DNA from: a bacterium
GTDB taxonomy: Bacteria > Verrucomicrobiota > Kiritimatiellia > CAIKKV01 > CAITUY01
Direction of reading: 5' to 3'
DNA: 40,521 nucleotides
Assembly: GCA_037128595.1 (NCBI GenBank)
Contig: JBAXWB010000037.1
Location: 1-40,521 of the forward strand
Made by a program: the position numbers and the translations under genes. Shown here piece after piece: positions 39,701 through 40,521 of this stretch (positions are counted from its first letter, which is position 1; the number at the start of each line of letters is the position of its first letter). The notes beneath the pieces were generated by a model that saw only the letters and a list, made by a program, of their open reading frames with translations, was not told the origin of the DNA and searched no databases.

Positions 39701-40249
39701 ACCGTTTGCCATAAATAGCATACTTTCGGGCTCCTTGTCGGCTGGCATTGGATTACTCGCGCCCCAGGGATAACCCCAATCGACTGACCCCGGCGGGCCA
39801 ATAACCACCTCTTTGCCGCCTATGGTCATCGTGCCGGCAAGCAATTTGTCCGCGGCGGCGATCTCTCCCGGTGTGGCCGGGGTTCGATTCCAACCCCATC
39901 CTCTATAAGGGCTCAGATCTTCAGGACTGATGCCGAAGAGGATTGGATAGCGGAGCTTGCTGGTGAAGTAGAGCGCGAAACGTTCCATGGCCTCGGCCGA
40001 GCGGCCGGCGCGGGCCAGCGCGGCGACTTCGACGTAGTCCTTATTCCGCCGCCCCAAATTGGTATCGCGCAGTCCGGCTTCATCGGTCACAAGCAGGTCC
40101 AGAAAGGCGCGCGCCGCCTCCTCATCCGCCGCCGTGTATTCCTTCTTTGCCACGCCTGTGCTTCCTGACGCCGCTTGGGCTGACAGGCTGCCACCGGCGA
40201 TCACCGCCATGGCGGCCAACACAAACATGAGTCGCATTTTCATTTTCAA
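36797..40249 (-). CDS. Secreted heparinase II/III-like protein with chitobiase-C and PA14-like modules (paralog B)
   Basis: The protein has 1150 residues with a signal peptide MKMKMRLMFVLAAMAVIAGG. It has the same architecture as paralog A: toroid (about 40-430; SNTHNW at 279-284, DGTENQQDPWY at 326-336), beta-sandwich (445-810), chitobiase-C (about 855-940) and PA14-like (about 955-1140). The metal/catalytic histidines of the family are replaced: R487 and R489 stand at the two His positions of HNHAD, N491 at the Asp. Residues 817-840 (SRTSNIEHPTSNIEPKSKSE) are an in-frame insertion absent from paralog A, derived from a dispersed DNA repeat. AAGGA lies about 10 nt before the ATG. It is the first gene of the operon running to 22324, preceded by a hairpin repeat. 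Confidence 0.9.
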   Translation of the reverse strand: MKMKMRLMFVLAAMAVIAGGSLSAQAASGSTGVAKKEYTAADEEAARAFLDLLVTDEAGLRDTNLGRRNKDYVEVAALARAGRSAEAMERFALYFTSKLRYPILFGISPEDLSPYRGWGWNRTPATPGEIAAADKLLAGTMTIGGKEVVIGPPGSVDWGYPWGASNPMPADKEPESMLFMANGFGPLVRAFVATHDQRYLDRWAAYMDDWSTRCTYFDKIHPCLVSDAGHNGALLTFRMLAAIATALPENQPVLPPTVLAHLLKRELNRTFLPMAYIRSNTHNWTPTTELLLQAMIFDESRLAPLWLREGRRRNLEDVAATQNLRDGTENQQDPWYSAQMYTEAVPSALRLLAARESLPLWQEYPDLAALRQDARWKNEIQEHLEARCNYLMNICTPQGELPITIRGGAKRNFKSTSNSLPPATCKNPENQAVLAALENPSAGLRPRHNADWFPYSGFNIVREGWEKDSGHGDLFCSPVPGAYGAFRSRSNNNSFGLGAFGQDLLVTDSGGNYMYPSSPITVDGRQQFFHAGLYKVSGLSAHKVFQVSAWTEPSPFRWHASEHLNLMEGVYAGPWGNINDAKAVKPNIGTDASMQGTMPLDQTLRGITHQRLAMYVRGAKLWIITDRMLGIGSHKYVQNWLLPLQLPPKVLAQDLIHIDAAGKRITSQTDQIPGSNGKMANISLYQFTAASLAYNLENKPSWQRIGVSWQGEGPQQVVTLIVPRAPGQAAPQDLKSIEPLTSGSAGQGFAAVTSDGQNVRYLASTKADDELTIGAVKIRGEALLLAGNRGMALGCTSFSLGGKTLNPPAADFEFIFNSRTSNIEHPTSNIEPKSKSEIPLNTDNRSLLTSFIPIYRPIDPVTIGPERNVFADSVEVTLASKTPGVEIRYTLDGSDPTPLSPLYSAPVKLLQSTVVKARAYRPGVKENPLELSGTQATVPSMAVFDKAKLAAPSNIGKVSPGLAFRYFEDDWRTLWSGVDRLQPKATGNVGNLWDLNLVPADNPPVAATAAAPRARYYAVEYSGYLNIPEDGVYTLHAPREFVYPDVQSGYELKVVLGNRMDSGPWASGRVVGTQEWYPSTRLHALGNWSVALKKGLQPFKVVWCDFRTDAAQRLNLPGIKDYVWTGVTPDLRISGPGLDRQPIPAGWLRH
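37732..37801. repeat. Dispersed-repeat insertion inside paralog B
   Basis: Paralog B carries a net 72 bp (24 codons) more than paralog A at the linker before the chitobiase-C module. The insert contains repeated ATGTTC and TTGGA(A/T) units (core 37761-37795) and encodes TSNIEHPTSNIE. Immediately next to it both paralogs have a GTGATCAGTGTTCAGTG-like motif encoding NTD(H/N)RSLLTS, a second repeat type. Confidence 0.85.
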
Positions 40250-40301
40250 TATTTCCTTATCTTAGTTAAATAGCGCTTACTTAAGTGTGATTTCCCGTCT
40301 G

Positions 40302-40396
40302 AATCCTAATCCTAATCGTAATCTTAATCGTAATCCTTTCCGGGGCAGTGGATTACGATTACGATTAAGATTACGATTAGGATTTCTATGGGATGA
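40302..40396. repeat. Inverted hexamer-repeat element (hairpin), complete copy
   Basis: Left arm 40302-40336 and right arm 40350-40385 are built from AATCCT, AATCGT and AATCTT units in inverted orientation (32 of 35 pair in register), with a 13-bp loop containing CCGGGG. The outer end continues to the CATCCCATAG segment shared with the copy at 9408. It fills the gap between paralog B and the gene entering from the right edge. Confidence 0.85.
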
Positions 40397-40521
40397 TAAT
40401 GTTTTTGCTTTTATTCTTCTTATCGATGGCCTCGCCTACCAGACGGGCCAGTGATGCGCTGGCAGTCATGGGATTGAACTCTTTCCATTTGAAATTCCAA
40501 CTGTCGGCGACTCTGGCCAGG
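40386..40521 (-). CDS. C-terminal end of an unidentified gene (5' part beyond window)
   Basis: The last 44 codons of a frame ending TAG at 40388-40386 read LARVADSWNFKWKEFNPMTA followed by a helical, lysine-rich tail ending KSKNIIIP. The family was not recognised. The final codons and the stop lie within the CATCCCATAG outer end of the hairpin repeat, so the C-terminus may have been shaped by that element. It points the same way as the operon and may be its upstream member. Confidence 0.5.
   Translation of the reverse strand, partial: LARVADSWNFKWKEFNPMTASASLARLVGEAIDKKNKSKNIIIP

Overview
The window looks like a chromosomal segment from a polysaccharide-degrading bacterium of the Planctomycetota-Verrucomicrobiota-Kiritimatiellota-Lentisphaerota (PVC) group. 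This placement is an inference. It rests on GC-rich genes, a dense set of secreted carbohydrate-active enzymes without SusC/SusD partners, LamG, F5/8 and chitobiase-type accessory modules, and several families of short dispersed repeats between and even inside genes. No rRNA, tRNA, CRISPR array or complete insertion sequence was seen.

Left block (1-20115, all minus strand). In transcription order: a secreted pectate-lyase-3 type beta-helix protein (20115-16882); a giant SGNH esterase / heparinase II/III-like / chitobiase-C / PA14-like protein (16502-11664) whose end overlaps a cytosolic GH42 beta-galactosidase (11671-9527); a secreted protein with two SGNH esterase domains (9387-7438); a secreted GH95 alpha-fucosidase (7306-5069); a GH2 enzyme with a C-terminal F5/8 module (5028-2434); and a fusion of an MGH1-like glycoside hydrolase to a GH43/GH130-like propeller, which runs off the left edge (2398 to <1). 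Hairpin-forming hexamer repeats lie in two of the gaps.

Central island (20116-22323, plus-strand genes). It carries a VapBC toxin-antitoxin pair, a second PIN-domain toxin with a small overlapping partner gene, a 169-bp element with 18-bp perfect inverted ends, a 58-bp near-perfect palindrome, and a broken 3' fragment of a gene that is intact at 24948-26642.

Right block (22324-40249, minus strand) reads as one operon. In transcription order: two heparinase II/III-like paralogs (40249-36797 and 36680-33189) that share a 751-bp identical tract; a cytosolic GH29 alpha-L-fucosidase (33161-31980) coupled by ATGA to a sodium/solute symporter (31983-30157); an FGE-like / heparinase II/III fusion (30121-26930); a C-terminal remnant of another GH29 enzyme (26893-26639); a secreted alpha/beta-hydrolase (26642-24948); and a LamG / helical-repeat / BNR-like protein (24945-22324). 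A further gene enters from the right edge (40521-40386).

Together the genes suggest breakdown of a fucose- and galactose-containing, uronate-rich, probably esterified polysaccharide. Lyases and esterases would open it outside the cytoplasm, GH95 and GH2 would trim it, the symporter would import product, and cytosolic GH29 and GH42 would finish oligosaccharides. Substrate identity is an inference. No sulfatase is present, and the one FGE-like domain lacks the FGE cysteine pair.
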